A stretch of DNA of 64,000 nucleotides from Microbulbifer sp. A4B17 (GCF_003076275.1 NZ_CP029064.1:1870501-1934500), one strand, 5' to 3'; counted from the first letter of the stretch, positions 35,278 to 44,291 are shown. Made by a program: numbers and translations. The notes: generated by a model from the sequence alone, not told the origin.

Positions 35278-36909
35278 TTATTTCGGAAGCCTTATTTTTC
35301 CATTGGCAATCATTTCTTCAATTTTTTTGCTGAGATTCTCAAACGTAAAGGGTTTCTGAATACAATCCAGTACCCCGTCAGCAATAACTTCCTGAACCTT
35401 TTTGTCCACACTGTAGCCCGTGGACAAAATAGCTTTTACATCTGGGTTAATCCTTTTTAGATAAGCGAAGAGCTCCTGACCATCCATACCTGGCATAATC
35501 ATATCCAGAAGGACCAAATCCACTTCATCGCTATGTTTACGATAGTGGGTTATTGCCTGTTCTGCCGTTGCAAAGACAACGACGCTATGGCCATTCATTT
35601 CGAAAAGGGCCTTAGAGTAGGTGCGGACAATGGCTTCGTCATCCACAACCATAATGCGCAACTTGCGTTCACGAGCCAATTTCTTGGCCTGGTAGGTTCT
35701 CTTTTTACTTGATGGTTTGGAAATTGGCAGGTACAGCTTGAAACAACTACCTTGCCCTTCACGGCTCTGGCAGTGTATAGCGCCTTTATGTAAATGAACG
35801 GTACCGTGTACTGCGGCAAGGCCCAATCCAGCTCCGCGCCCGCTTTCTTTGGTGGTGAAAAATGGCTCAAAGATTCGGCGGCGTACGTCGTCAGACATAC
35901 CGGTGCCATTATCAGTAATTGTGATTAGAAGGTACTGGCCTGGATGGACCTCAAAATCAGCGATAGAGGTCGACTTTTCAATAGCGATATTTGCGGTAAC
36001 GAAGCTCAGGGAACCACCAGAGGGCATAGCATCTTTGGCATTTATTCCAATATTCAGCAGTGCACTTTTGAGTTGAGCGGGGTCGCCCACAATATGTGGA
36101 CGGTATGCATTTAATTGCTGATCAATTTCGATTCTACGGTCAATAGTGCGGGTCAACATTGCACAGACATCGCGAATGATTTCGTGAGTATTGCAGTCCT
36201 TGAGTTGATAATTTCCCTTGCGGGCAAAAGTCAGAAGCTGTTTGGTAAGCTCTGCTGCATGGCGGGCGGTGGTCAGTATATGGTTGGTATATTCATTGAT
36301 CCTGGCATCGGTAGATATCTGCCGAATAACTTCTGCATAACCATTAATGCCGTGGATCATATTGTTGAAATCATGGGCAATACCACCGGCAAGCTCACCG
36401 ATGGCTTGCATTTTTTGGGCTTGCCGAAGTTCCTCTTCCAATAATCGCTGCTTAGTTATGTCGGAGCCAATACTGAGAATTCCCGCTGGACTTCCCTTTT
36501 CATCGGAAATAATTTTATTGGTCCAGGCGATCCATATTCGCTTACCGCTTTTGGTAATGTTCTCATTAATATTGTAACGGTGTTCTTCTGGGAACTGGCA
36601 AATACGGTCTATCAGCTGCCGCAGATCTCGGCCGCTGGTTTCGCTGGCGGGGACAATTGTGCCAATTAAATGTCTACCAATAATCTCGGCTTCGGTATAG
36701 CCAAATAGCTGTTGAGCGTACTCGTTAAAGGAAGTGATACGGCCGTGTTGATCACAGCGCATAATAATCGAGTTGGCATGCTCCACCAGCTCTCGGTAAC
36801 GCTCTTCACTTTTACGTAAGGCTTCATAGACCTGGGTTGAGTCTTGATCTGGAGAAGTCGCAATTGTTAATGAAGGGGGAAAAATGGGCATATTGCTTTC
36901 CTTGATCAC
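35278..36909 (-). CDS. Hybrid sensor histidine kinase (PAS-HisKA-HATPase-REC)
   Basis: The 543-residue protein has a PAS domain (about 32-155), HisKA with phospho-acceptor His179 (GGIAHDFNN), an HATPase domain with N-box ([10 protein letters not shown]), G1 (DNGTGM) and G2 (GRGAGLGLA) motifs, and a C-terminal receiver with D423-D424, phospho-acceptor D469 ([11 protein letters not shown]) and K519. There are no TM segments, so the sensor is cytoplasmic. The start is GTG with AGGAGGAG upstream. No DNA-binding response regulator is adjacent, so output must pass to a distant partner. Its placement next to an LPMO gene in both ancestral copies hints at a role in chitin response. Confidence 0.92.
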   Translation of the reverse strand: MIKESNMPIFPPSLTIATSPDQDSTQVYEALRKSEERYRELVEHANSIIMRCDQHGRITSFNEYAQQLFGYTEAEIIGRHLIGTIVPASETSGRDLRQLIDRICQFPEEHRYNINENITKSGKRIWIAWTNKIISDEKGSPAGILSIGSDITKQRLLEEELRQAQKMQAIGELAGGIAHDFNNMIHGINGYAEVIRQISTDARINEYTNHILTTARHAAELTKQLLTFARKGNYQLKDCNTHEIIRDVCAMLTRTIDRRIEIDQQLNAYRPHIVGDPAQLKSALLNIGINAKDAMPSGGSLSFVTANIAIEKSTSIADFEVHPGQYLLITITDNGTGMSDDVRRRIFEPFFTTKESGRGAGLGLAAVHGTVHLHKGAIHCQSREGQGSCFKLYLPISKPSSKKRTYQAKKLARERKLRIMVVDDEAIVRTYSKALFEMNGHSVVVFATAEQAITHYRKHSDEVDLVLLDMIMPGMDGQELFAYLKRINPDVKAILSTGYSVDKKVQEVIADGVLDCIQKPFTFENLSKKIEEMIANGKIRLPK

Positions 36910-37215
36910 CTATTTCTCCTCCTGAGTGCGGCTGCCTGTTTTTCCACCAGAAATTCCACCATGAAGACGTACAAAAGTATATAGGTAGGGCAGTGTATTT
37001 TGACCAGGTAGACATTCTTTGCTGACTGGCTGTTATTTTTAGTTCGGAATGTCATCGAGTGTACTCTGGCATTGCAACATCAACTCAGTTGGCGAATTCA
37101 GGTCCTACAGGGGGGTGCCTGTATATCTCTTACTAGTCGTTTATGACAATTTGGACAGTGGCGTTGTCGTTACAAACTGGTAGCATTCACCGCCATACTC
37201 AAAACGATTGGATGA
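36910..37215. other. Gene-free divergent promoter region
   Basis: This 306-base gap separates the minus-strand kinase from the plus-strand amidohydrolase. No coding frame or clear regulatory palindrome was seen. Confidence 0.5.
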
Positions 37216-38634
37216 ATGACTATGCAGCTGCAATCCCGATTTCTCGGGCGCAGTATCGCGGCTCTGTTAGGTGCCTCGTTATTGCTGTCCGCCTGCGGTG
37301 AGAACCGTGTTGACAGTGAGCCGAGATCTCTCGATTTTGCTCGTGTGGATGCCTTCCCCTCCACTTACTCAGTAACTCAATCCCGCCCGGTACTTATCCA
37401 GGGAGCAACCCTCCTCACTGGTACTGGAGAGCAGCGAGTTAACACAGACCTTTTGTTTGAAAATGGCAAAATCAAGGAGATCGGCAAGGGTTTGCAGGCC
37501 CCGGAAGGTGCCCTGATTGTCAATGGCAAAGGTAAGTGGGTCACTCCCGGCATTATCGATGTTCACTCTCATCTGGGGGACTACCCGGCTCCGGGGATCG
37601 AATCTGCCCAGGATGGCAATGAGATGACCTCGCCTAACACTGCCCAGGTTTGGTCGGAGCACTCTGTCTGGACCCAGGACCCCCAGTTTCCCCTGGCCCT
37701 CGCTGGTGGTGTAACAACCCTGCAGATCCTGCCGGGCTCGGCCAATTTGTTTGGTGGCCGCAGCGTCACCCTGAAAAATGTACCCGGCCGCAGTGTTCAG
37801 GATATGAAATTTCCCGGTGCTCCCTACGGCTTGAAAATGGCCTGTGGTGAAAACCCCAAGCGCGTTTACGGTGGCAAAGGTAGCTCTCCCTCAACTCGAA
37901 TGGGTAACGTTGCCGGCTATCGCGATGCCTGGATTAAGGCGAGTGCCTATAAGCAGGAGTGGGAGGATTACGTTGAGAACGGAGGGGATGAGCCCAAGCG
38001 CGACCTGCAGATGGAAACTCTGGCGGGCGTACTCAATGGCGATATTCTCGTTCATAACCATTGCTACCGCGGTGAGGAAATGGCGGTGATGATGGATGTT
38101 GCCAAGGAATTTGATTTCAAAATTTCCACTTTCCACCACGCAGTGGAAGCTTACAAAGTTGCTGACCTGCTGGCAGAAAACAATGTTTGTGCGGCAATGT
38201 GGGCTGATTGGTGGGGCTTTAAGCATGAGGCCTACGATATGACCGAGGCCAATATCGCCATTGTGGATCAAGCCAAAGCCTGCGCAATGATTCACTCGGA
38301 CTCCGGTGTTGGCGTACAGCATTTGCACGAGGAGACCGCGAAGGCAATGACTGCGGGTCAGCGTGCGGGCTTCGATATTCAGCCCAAGGATGCGGTGGTT
38401 TGGATGACCTTGAACCCCGCCAAGGCTCTGGGTATTGCCGATCAAACTGGCAGCCTTGAGAGCGGCAAGATGGCGGATATCGTTGTCTGGTCCGGCAGCC
38501 CCTTTAGTGTTTACACCCATGTAGATCAAGTATTCATTGATGGGGAATTGATGTTCGATCGCGCGGACAAGAAACGTCAGCCACGCACCGATTTCGAGTT
38601 GGGTGTTCTCGATGCAGAGGGAGAGCGACTGTGA
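37216..38634 (+). CDS. Amidohydrolase family lipoprotein (metal-binding partner)
   Basis: A lipobox (LLLSAC) marks an exported lipoprotein of 472 residues. The amidohydrolase fold is recognised from the N-terminal beta-sandwich (VLIQGATLLTGTG), the metal motif PGIIDVHSHLGD, later histidines in VHNHCYR and STFHHAVEA, the Asp in MIHSDSGV, and the closing LNPAKALGIADQTGSLESGK and MADIVVWSG strands. The last Asp, close to HSDSG, is the usual catalytic acid. It overlaps the next gene by 4 bases. The likely activity is hydrolysis of a periplasmic amide or cyclic substrate, unspecified. Confidence 0.88.
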   Translation: MTMQLQSRFLGRSIAALLGASLLLSACGENRVDSEPRSLDFARVDAFPSTYSVTQSRPVLIQGATLLTGTGEQRVNTDLLFENGKIKEIGKGLQAPEGALIVNGKGKWVTPGIIDVHSHLGDYPAPGIESAQDGNEMTSPNTAQVWSEHSVWTQDPQFPLALAGGVTTLQILPGSANLFGGRSVTLKNVPGRSVQDMKFPGAPYGLKMACGENPKRVYGGKGSSPSTRMGNVAGYRDAWIKASAYKQEWEDYVENGGDEPKRDLQMETLAGVLNGDILVHNHCYRGEEMAVMMDVAKEFDFKISTFHHAVEAYKVADLLAENNVCAAMWADWWGFKHEAYDMTEANIAIVDQAKACAMIHSDSGVGVQHLHEETAKAMTAGQRAGFDIQPKDAVVWMTLNPAKALGIADQTGSLESGKMADIVVWSGSPFSVYTHVDQVFIDGELMFDRADKKRQPRTDFELGVLDAEGERL

Positions 38635-39932
38635 GAAAAGTAGCTGTTTATTGTGCGCTGGCCCTGGGGTTGATATCAGCCGCTGGCCAGGCGGAGACCA
38701 TCCTGATCAAGGGTGGCAAGGTACACACCTTGGCGGGGCAGGGCAGCCTGGAGTCCGCAGATATTCTGGTTGTGGATGGCAAGGTCCAGCAGGTGGCCTC
38801 CTCACTGGAGGTGAATGCAGACCAGGTAATTGATGCGCGCAACAAGGTGGTCACGCCCGGTGTGATAGCGCCCATTTCTGAACTGGGGTTGGTCGAGATC
38901 AGTGCGGCCAGCGCCACCAATGATCATCAGGTGACCGGCGATAGTATTGGTAGTGCATTTAATCCGGTACCTGCTTACAACCCCAAGTCCACCCTGATCC
39001 CATTCAACCGGGCGGGTGGAGTCACCAGTGCCGTTGTTTCACCGGGAATCAGCACTTGGGACAGCGGTGCTATCGATGCTCAGCAGATATTTGCAGGGCG
39101 CAGTTTTGCCATCAAGTTGAATGGTGAATTTGATAGCGTCGAAGCAAAGAATGTTGCGCAAAAAGCTTATCTGGGAGAGTCCGGAGGCGAGCTGGCCGGT
39201 GGCAGCCGTGCCAATGCTTATGCCAAGGTGGAGAGCGCTCTGCGTGAAGCTCAGGAGTATCGTGATAATCGCGCGGCGATTCACCGTGGAGAATGGCGAG
39301 AGCTGGATTACGATCTGGCAGATCTGCAAGCTCTGCAGCCGGTGATCGATGGTAAGGAGCCTTTGATGGTAACTGCCAACCGGGCCAGTGATATCCTCGC
39401 AGTATTAGAACTGGGTGAAGCCTTTAAGGTGAAGCTCATTATAATCGGTGCAGCTGAGGGTTGGATGGTTGCCGATAAACTGGCGCAAGCACAAGTGCCT
39501 GTAGTGATCGATGCAATCAACAACATTCCTGCATCATTCTCAAGTTTGGGCGCACGCCTGGATAATGCTGCACTTCTGGCCAAGGCTGGGGTGACGGTAG
39601 CTATCAGTGGCCCAGATATGGTGGCTAGCCACAATGTATACCTCTCGCGCCAGTCGGCGGGCAACGCTGTAGCCCATGGTATGCCTTACGAGGAAGCGCT
39701 AAAGGCAATCAGTAGCAATGTTGCTGAGATTTTTAATCTTGAGGGCGGTACGTTGGAGCAGGGCGCGGCTGCGGATATTGTGATCTGGAGCGGTGATCCC
39801 TTGGAAGTTACCAGCTACGCTGAGCAGGTCCTGATTGAGGGTGAGAATCAATCCTTGGTAAATCGCTCAACGCGCCTCAGAGATCGACACCTCAAGCCCG
39901 CAAAGGGCCATGAGTTTGGCTATAAGGACTAA
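38631..39932 (+). CDS. Amidohydrolase-like protein lacking metal ligands
   Basis: The 433-residue protein starts at GTG inside the stop of the previous gene (GTGA overlap) and has a signal peptide (ending GQAE). It shares the fold signatures of its neighbour (TILIKGGKVHTL, VVTPGV, NVAEIFNLEGGTLEQG, AADIVIWSGDPL), but where the partner has HxH it reads GVIAPISELGLVEI, and the later metal histidines and HSDSG are also absent. It is therefore probably catalytically inert and may act as a structural or substrate-presenting subunit of a heteromeric enzyme with the first protein. Confidence 0.87.
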   Translation: MRKVAVYCALALGLISAAGQAETILIKGGKVHTLAGQGSLESADILVVDGKVQQVASSLEVNADQVIDARNKVVTPGVIAPISELGLVEISAASATNDHQVTGDSIGSAFNPVPAYNPKSTLIPFNRAGGVTSAVVSPGISTWDSGAIDAQQIFAGRSFAIKLNGEFDSVEAKNVAQKAYLGESGGELAGGSRANAYAKVESALREAQEYRDNRAAIHRGEWRELDYDLADLQALQPVIDGKEPLMVTANRASDILAVLELGEAFKVKLIIIGAAEGWMVADKLAQAQVPVVIDAINNIPASFSSLGARLDNAALLAKAGVTVAISGPDMVASHNVYLSRQSAGNAVAHGMPYEEALKAISSNVAEIFNLEGGTLEQGAAADIVIWSGDPLEVTSYAEQVLIEGENQSLVNRSTRLRDRHLKPAKGHEFGYKD

Positions 39933-39941
39933 GATGCAAAG

Positions 39942-39969
39942 AGCGGGCTTCTAGCCCGCTTTTCTTTTT
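39942..39969 (+). terminator. Intrinsic terminator of the amidohydrolase pair
   Basis: AGCGGGCT (39942-39949) pairs with AGCCCGCT (39953-39960) followed by TTTCTTTTT, 9 bases after the stop. Confidence 0.88.
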
Positions 39970-40077
39970 CCGCGTATTGGTCTGAAAGGTCCATCGGCTT
40001 GTACAGGATTTGTGTGGCGGAATACTTGCTTTCGGGGATATATTCCCTGGCCAGATTGATAATAACAAGGAAAAAAC

Positions 40078-40473
40078 ATGGCGAATATCACAGCACTCTA
40101 CACCGGCCTTTGTGCGCTTCTGATTATTTACTTGGCATTCAGGGTAGTCGAGTTTCGTCGCACAAAGAAAGTGGGAATTGGAACCGGAGATGATCGTTTC
40201 AATGAGATTAGGGTGCGAGTTCACGCTAATGCGATTGAGTACACGCCGATAGCGTTGCTTTTGTTACTGGCTGCTGAGTTGGGTGGTTTGCCCGCTTTGT
40301 GGTTACATCTCTTTGGGGCGCTCTTTTTTATCTCACGGGTATTTCATGCCTATGGACTGACCAAGGGCAAAGGCGGGCTGCACTTTGGACGCTTCTGGGG
40401 AACTTTAATCAGCTGGGTCGTTATCGTTGTGTTAGCGGTCATTAACATTGTTAATGCCGTAATTAATCTTTGA
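40078..40473 (+). CDS. MAPEG family membrane protein
   Basis: The 131-residue protein has four TM segments and the MAPEG pattern: EFRRTKKVGIGTGDD on the cytoplasmic loop, RVHANAIEYTPIALLLLLAAE (given in part: HANAIEYTP), and FISRVFHAYGLTKG. MAPEG proteins include microsomal glutathione transferases; bacterial members of the YecN type have no assigned substrate. AAGGAA lies upstream of the ATG. Confidence 0.88.
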   Translation: MANITALYTGLCALLIIYLAFRVVEFRRTKKVGIGTGDDRFNEIRVRVHANAIEYTPIALLLLLAAELGGLPALWLHLFGALFFISRVFHAYGLTKGKGGLHFGRFWGTLISWVVIVVLAVINIVNAVINL

Positions 40474-40507
40474 GGTTTATTGGTGAGGCTCAGTATGAGC
40501 CCCACGC

Positions 40508-40530
40508 AAAAAAGCCCGGTAGAACCGGGC
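40508..40530 (-). terminator. Intrinsic terminator of yebG
   Basis: On the minus strand GCCCGGT and ACCGGGC form a 7-bp stem with a 3-base loop (40514-40530), followed by a run of six T (40508-40513), 28 bases beyond the yebG stop. Confidence 0.85.
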
Positions 40531-40557
40531 AGAGTACAGGGATGAATCTATAAGCGT

Positions 40558-40857
40558 TTACTGATTGGCGGCGAGCGGAGTTACGCGATCATCTTCGCTC
40601 TCCTGCACCATGTTTTCGTCTTCTTCGAGCAGTACTTCAGGCTTCCCTTTACAGGCTTTAGCCAGGGCATCGCGGCGTTTGGCCAACAGCAGGCCGATCT
40701 CTTCGCCTACCTGCTCATCAATGCTGTCGATGTGGCGCTCAATCAGCGAAGTGATATTAGCCGCGAGCTCCAGCATTTTATCGTGTTCTTCAGCGTCTTT
40801 TTTGTTGTCGAACATTGCTCCGTCTCTATCGCATTTCCAAACAGCTACTACGGCCAT
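40558..40857 (-). CDS. yebG: YebG family SOS-response protein
   Basis: The 99-residue acidic protein matches YebG: MAVVAVWKCDRDGAMFDNKKDAEEHDKML resembles the E. coli start (given in parts: MAVVAVWKCDRDG, then MFDNKKDAEEHDKML), followed by helices with LLLAKRRDALAKACKG and an acidic tail. YebG is a DNA-damage-inducible protein whose precise biochemical function is unclear. A LexA-box-like site lies about 60 bases upstream of its ATG, in agreement with the family's known SOS control. Confidence 0.9.
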   Translation of the reverse strand: MAVVAVWKCDRDGAMFDNKKDAEEHDKMLELAANITSLIERHIDSIDEQVGEEIGLLLAKRRDALAKACKGKPEVLLEEDENMVQESEDDRVTPLAANQ

Positions 40858-40917
40858 CGTGTGCCTCCCAGTTGTCTATTAGACATTCCACTTAGTTTTT
40901 GTATGCAGGTACATTAA

Positions 40918-40933
40918 CTGTATAAATATTCAG
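40918..40933 (-). promoter_or_regulatory. LexA (SOS) box candidate upstream of yebG
   Basis: CTGTATAAATATTCAG fits the LexA consensus CTG-N10-CAG with an AT-rich centre and differs from CTGT-N8-ACAG at one position. It is located 60-75 bases before the yebG start. Confidence 0.8.
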
Positions 40934-41037
40934 TGTCAACGATTGAGGGAATAAAGGGGGTTATGCGGTCAAAAGACCAGCAGGCACGATGATCGGACCG
41001 CCAGTAAGTGTGAACGGTGTCATAATATGCGGGCAGT

Positions 41038-41063
41038 CAGCTGCATACCCCCCGGGGCAGCTG
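41038..41063. other. Hairpin in the yebG-lysE gap, part of a possible small RNA
   Basis: CAGCTGC (41038-41044) pairs with GCAGCTG (41057-41063) around a C/G-rich loop. Twenty bases later a strong terminator follows on the plus strand. No gene on the plus strand feeds this terminator, so a short untranslated transcript from the yebG upstream region is possible. Confidence 0.3.
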
Positions 41064-41083
41064 GTTGTCTTCACATCATTTTT

Positions 41084-41111
41084 ACAGGCCCGCAAGCGGG
41101 CCTGTTTTTTT
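41084..41111. terminator. Strong bidirectional terminator
   Basis: ACAGGCCCGC (41084-41093) and GCGGGCCTGT (41096-41105) form a perfect 10-bp stem followed by TTTTTT on the plus strand; on the minus strand TAAAAATG follows, so it can also serve the LysE gene ending at 41160. Confidence 0.85.
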
Positions 41112-41159
41112 CGGGGTACAGCGAAAGTATGGGTGTGAAAATCCTGGAGGGGTGTGATT

Positions 41160-41777
41160 TTAGATGCTGAGGATGAGCCGGGCTGCGAGCCCGATCAGCA
41201 AGACTCCAAATACCTGTTGGATGCGATGGCCGATATGTTTACTCACTAACTGACGCTTGCGACTGGCGTGCACGGCCAGCGCCACTATGCAATACCAGAT
41301 GGTATCCACTCCGGAAACCAGGGCGGCCATGCCCAGCTTAGTACTCAGAGCCTGTTGCTCTGACACAAACTGGCTGAACAGGGCAGTAAAGAACACGGCA
41401 ATCTTGGGGTTGAAGAAAGCAACACCAAAACCCTGAGCGATAGAGCGCTTCAGACTCTGGTGAGGGGGCTCTACCGCTGCGGCACTGGCACCTGGCGACG
41501 ATGCACTTAGGGCTTTCCAGCCCAGATAGACCAGCATTGCTGCACCTGCCCACTGAAGGATATTGAACAGAAGAGGCGAGCTGGTAATCAGTACCGCTAA
41601 GCCAAATGCGGTGAGGATTGCGTAAATCGCGACCCCGGCTCCGTGGGCAATGGCGCTGGCCAGCCCTTGCTGCAGGCCGGAGGAGGCGCTGCGCAATACA
41701 ATAAGAAGACTCGGTCCTGGTGACATTGCACCGAGGGCACAGATCCCAGCGAGAGATAACCAACTAAGTAAATCCAT
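41160..41777 (-). CDS. LysE family translocator (amino acid exporter)
   Basis: The 205-residue protein has about six hydrophobic segments and the LysE/RhtB signature near the start (ALGAMSPGPSLLIVLRSA), then WAGAMLVYLGWKAL, and the GFGVAFFNPKIAVFF segment. Such proteins export amino acids or homoserine lactones by proton exchange. Its ATG shares a base with the stop of the preceding DUF924 gene (TAATG), so the two are translationally coupled. Substrate is not deducible. Confidence 0.9.
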   Translation of the reverse strand: MDLLSWLSLAGICALGAMSPGPSLLIVLRSASSGLQQGLASAIAHGAGVAIYAILTAFGLAVLITSSPLLFNILQWAGAAMLVYLGWKALSASSPGASAAAVEPPHQSLKRSIAQGFGVAFFNPKIAVFFTALFSQFVSEQQALSTKLGMAALVSGVDTIWYCIVALAVHASRKRQLVSKHIGHRIQQVFGVLLIGLAARLILSI

Positions 41778-42385
41778 TATTTAAAGCCGCCCCCTTGAGC
41801 CAGCCATTCTGTTTCTGCTTGAGTGGAAATACGACCCAATGCCGCGTTGCGGTGAGGGAAGCGCCCAAATCGTTCGATGACCTCTTGATGGGCAAGAGCG
41901 TATCGAAAGTGAGTGTCGAGATAGGGTGCGGCAATTTTGTCTTCTGCGAAGGTTTGCTGCAACTGTCGGAAGTAGTCTACTGAGCGTTGCTGGGTCACAA
42001 GGTCTTCGCTGTGCTCCAATGGCATGCCAACGAATACCTGTTGGTAGACCCCAAGGCTGGAGCCTACTCCGCGCTGAATCAGCTTTTCGGAAATTGATAA
42101 AGCCTGGGGGTCCCCAGCAAATGCCAGTTGGGTGCCCCGATAAATATTCCTGGATAATTGGTCGCAAATCAGTAGCAGGGCGAGCTCGCCTTCCAATGTC
42201 TTCAGCCAATGGTTCAATTCTCCCTGCTGAGCCGATGCGGTAATCGCTCCAAATCTCGCTTTGATATCGGCATCTACTTCAGAAGAGGCGGCAAACCACA
42301 GGTCTTGTTTCCCCGGTGCAGCCGTGCTGCTACGGATATCGGTAGTACCAAACCAAAAAAACAGGACATCATCGGGGGTTGTCAT
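41777..42385 (-). CDS. DUF924 family protein
   Basis: The 202-residue protein matches the DUF924 family: DVLFFWFG at the N-terminus, LWFAASSEVDADIKARFG, LALLLICDQLSRNIYRGT, and FVGMPLEHSED, with HFRYALAHQEVIERFGRFPHRN (in part: ERFGRFPHRN) near the end. The fold is TPR-like all-alpha; the function is unknown. It is coupled to the LysE gene. Confidence 0.9.
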   Translation of the reverse strand: MTTPDDVLFFWFGTTDIRSSTAAPGKQDLWFAASSEVDADIKARFGAITASAQQGELNHWLKTLEGELALLLICDQLSRNIYRGTQLAFAGDPQALSISEKLIQRGVGSSLGVYQQVFVGMPLEHSEDLVTQQRSVDYFRQLQQTFAEDKIAAPYLDTHFRYALAHQEVIERFGRFPHRNAALGRISTQAETEWLAQGGGFK

Positions 42386-42555
42386 ATTGAAGTACTCATT
42401 CTTCGTTGTGCTGCGAGTTTATCCGATCGTTCCAACTCTGTGGTTGCCTGTAGAAGAGGATTCCAGGTGTTGGCGTAAAAAAAATTATCCAACTGCATCC
42501 AAGTGGGCTCCCCGCGTCGTCATAGTGGCGTACAAGGGAAAAACGGGAGATCACA

Positions 42556-42846
42556 ATGTTTACTGCGAGATCAACTAAGAAGGTACAATTTTGCGTCGCT
42601 TTATCACTGATAGTTGCGGCTCTGCAAGTGGGCCAGGTTAAAGCCTCCGAGCTAACGGTCTCCCAGGATGGGATTCACCGGGAGCTCACCCAAAAAATTG
42701 ACCAGCAGATGCTTAAAAAGCTAAGTGAGTGTACCGGCAAGAGCATGAAGGTTAACCGACTACCTCCAGTGCGTATCGCTGAGGAAAAGGCGCCGCGAGG
42801 AGGAATGGCTTACCCCTACTCCAAGGCTCGAATGATGGTGATGTAG
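42556..42846 (+). CDS. Small secreted protein, unknown
   Basis: The 96-residue protein has a signal peptide (ending VKAS). The mature part is about 66 residues with one cysteine (SECTGKS) and a basic, proline-containing C-terminal half. GGGAG precedes the ATG. No family recognised. It is 60 bases upstream of the next membrane-protein gene in the same direction and could be the first gene of the sigma-factor cluster. Confidence 0.6.
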   Translation: MFTARSTKKVQFCVALSLIVAALQVGQVKASELTVSQDGIHRELTQKIDQQMLKKLSECTGKSMKVNRLPPVRIAEEKAPRGGMAYPYSKARMMVM

Positions 42847-42906
42847 ATCGCTATCCCCCCAACGACGGTTCACAACACTGATAACGAAAAGATTAGAGAG
42901 TATGTA

Positions 42907-43725
42907 ATGAGAGCGAGAAACAAATATTCATTCCAGGCAGCCATCTGCTGCTGGGTTGCCATTGTGGTATCCAGTATAAGTGCGGGCAGCTGGGCCCAGG
43001 AGGAGGATTCGTTGATTCCCGATCCGCCTGCACCACCAGGAGTGGAATCCTCCGAGTCTGAAACCCGTGTGCGCATATTGCGGGAAAATGGTGTTCTCAC
43101 GATCAAATCCGAAGGCGAGAATGGTGAGAAAAGTGAAGTGCGGGTTGACTTGGGGCAGGACTTTGGCGGCCCCCTAAGCCAGGAAATTATTGAACGGCTG
43201 AAAAGCAAGGGCATTCTGGATGTAGACGGAAAGGTTACCGAAGATACCCTGAATAGCGTACCGGACAATGTCAGGATAAGTCTTTCTGGTGACCGTAACT
43301 ATCGGGGCAGGGACAGGCACTGGGATCACAACTACTCACACCACGATCACGATAACGAAGATCTCGTATCGGGAGTCACCACAGTTGTACCAGTAGTAGC
43401 GCTCCTCTGTGTATTTGGAATGCCGGTATTTATTGTGTGGCTAGTGACACGCAGCAGCTATCGCAAGAAACAACTGGTAATGAGCAATATCAACCAGATG
43501 GTTGCTGATGGTCGGGATGTGCCCCCGGAGCTAATAGATCTTTTGGATGAGAGAGAGCCAAATAGCTCCAATGATCGCGGTATCAACCTGATTGCAATAG
43601 GCGCTGCGGTATTCCTCTCCCTCTCGGCTCTTGCGGGTATTGGAGTAGGCAGTCTCGGCTTGATCCCTCTGTTTATCGGTGTGGCTCGCTATGTGAACTG
43701 GAAGCTCGATAATAAGCAGGTGTAG
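42907..43725 (+). CDS. DUF6249-type membrane protein in ECF sigma cluster
   Basis: The 272-residue protein has a signal peptide (ending SWAQ), an acidic periplasmic part, a His/Asp-rich stretch (RDRHWDHNYSHHDHDNED) that may bind metal, then one TM segment (about 157-178), a cytoplasmic loop with MSNINQMVADGRDVPPELID, and two further TM segments (about 217-262). The last part matches the DUF6249 pattern. It ends 11 bases before the sigma factor gene, so its role probably relates to signal input for that factor. Confidence 0.75.
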   Translation: MRARNKYSFQAAICCWVAIVVSSISAGSWAQEEDSLIPDPPAPPGVESSESETRVRILRENGVLTIKSEGENGEKSEVRVDLGQDFGGPLSQEIIERLKSKGILDVDGKVTEDTLNSVPDNVRISLSGDRNYRGRDRHWDHNYSHHDHDNEDLVSGVTTVVPVVALLCVFGMPVFIVWLVTRSSYRKKQLVMSNINQMVADGRDVPPELIDLLDEREPNSSNDRGINLIAIGAAVFLSLSALAGIGVGSLGLIPLFIGVARYVNWKLDNKQV

Positions 43726-43736
43726 GAAAGGCGAGT

Positions 43737-44291
43737 ATGGACCTCAATGACGAGGAATTAATCAGGCGGGCCGTCAAAGACGGGGACCAGCGGGCATACG
43801 CCCAGCTGGTTCGTCGCTATCAATCTCAGCTGCGATACTCGCTCCGTCAGCTGTGTGATGGCGACCAGGGTCTGGCAGACGATATGGCGCAGGAGGCCTT
43901 TATTAAGGCCTATAAGGCGTTGCCGGCGTTCAGGGGGGATGCCCGCTTCAGCACCTGGCTGTACCGTATCGCCTATAATCTCGTCATGAGCCACAAGCGT
44001 AAGAATATGCCCGATGTGGACCAGGATGCGGTGGATAGGGCCCAAGCCGATGAAACTATAGAGGAATCCCGACAGCTGGGAATGGCCCGGGACCTTACTG
44101 CCGCGATGGATACCCTGAGTGGCCCTCAGCGCCAGGCAATCCACCTGTGTATGCACAGAGGCTTTTCCCATGAGGAGGCGGCAAGTATTATGAAATTGCC
44201 GCTTGGTACGGTAAAATCCCATGTCAATCGTGCTCGGGCCAAGCTGCGTAGCTTGCTGCAACCCTGGCGTGAGGAGGTGGTAAATGGTTAA
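43737..44291 (+). CDS. ECF-type RNA polymerase sigma factor (RpoE-like)
   Basis: The 184-residue protein has region 2 (YAQLVRRYQSQLRYSL, then DDMAQEAFIKAYKALPAFRG and FSTWLYRIAYNL) and region 4 (LSGPQRQAIHLCMHRGFSHEE, given in part, and LPLGTVKSHVNRARAKLR). Length and motif order are those of group 4 sigma factors. Its stop overlaps the start of the following gene by 8 bases, a usual layout for a sigma and its cognate regulator. The controlled genes are unknown. Confidence 0.93.
   Translation: MDLNDEELIRRAVKDGDQRAYAQLVRRYQSQLRYSLRQLCDGDQGLADDMAQEAFIKAYKALPAFRGDARFSTWLYRIAYNLVMSHKRKNMPDVDQDAVDRAQADETIEESRQLGMARDLTAAMDTLSGPQRQAIHLCMHRGFSHEEAASIMKLPLGTVKSHVNRARAKLRSLLQPWREEVVNG

Noticed and set aside
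28246..36909. Rearranged region read as a transposon or integron
   Set aside because: No transposase or integrase gene, no terminal inverted repeats and no att-like arrays were seen; a simple tandem duplication with decay explains the matches.
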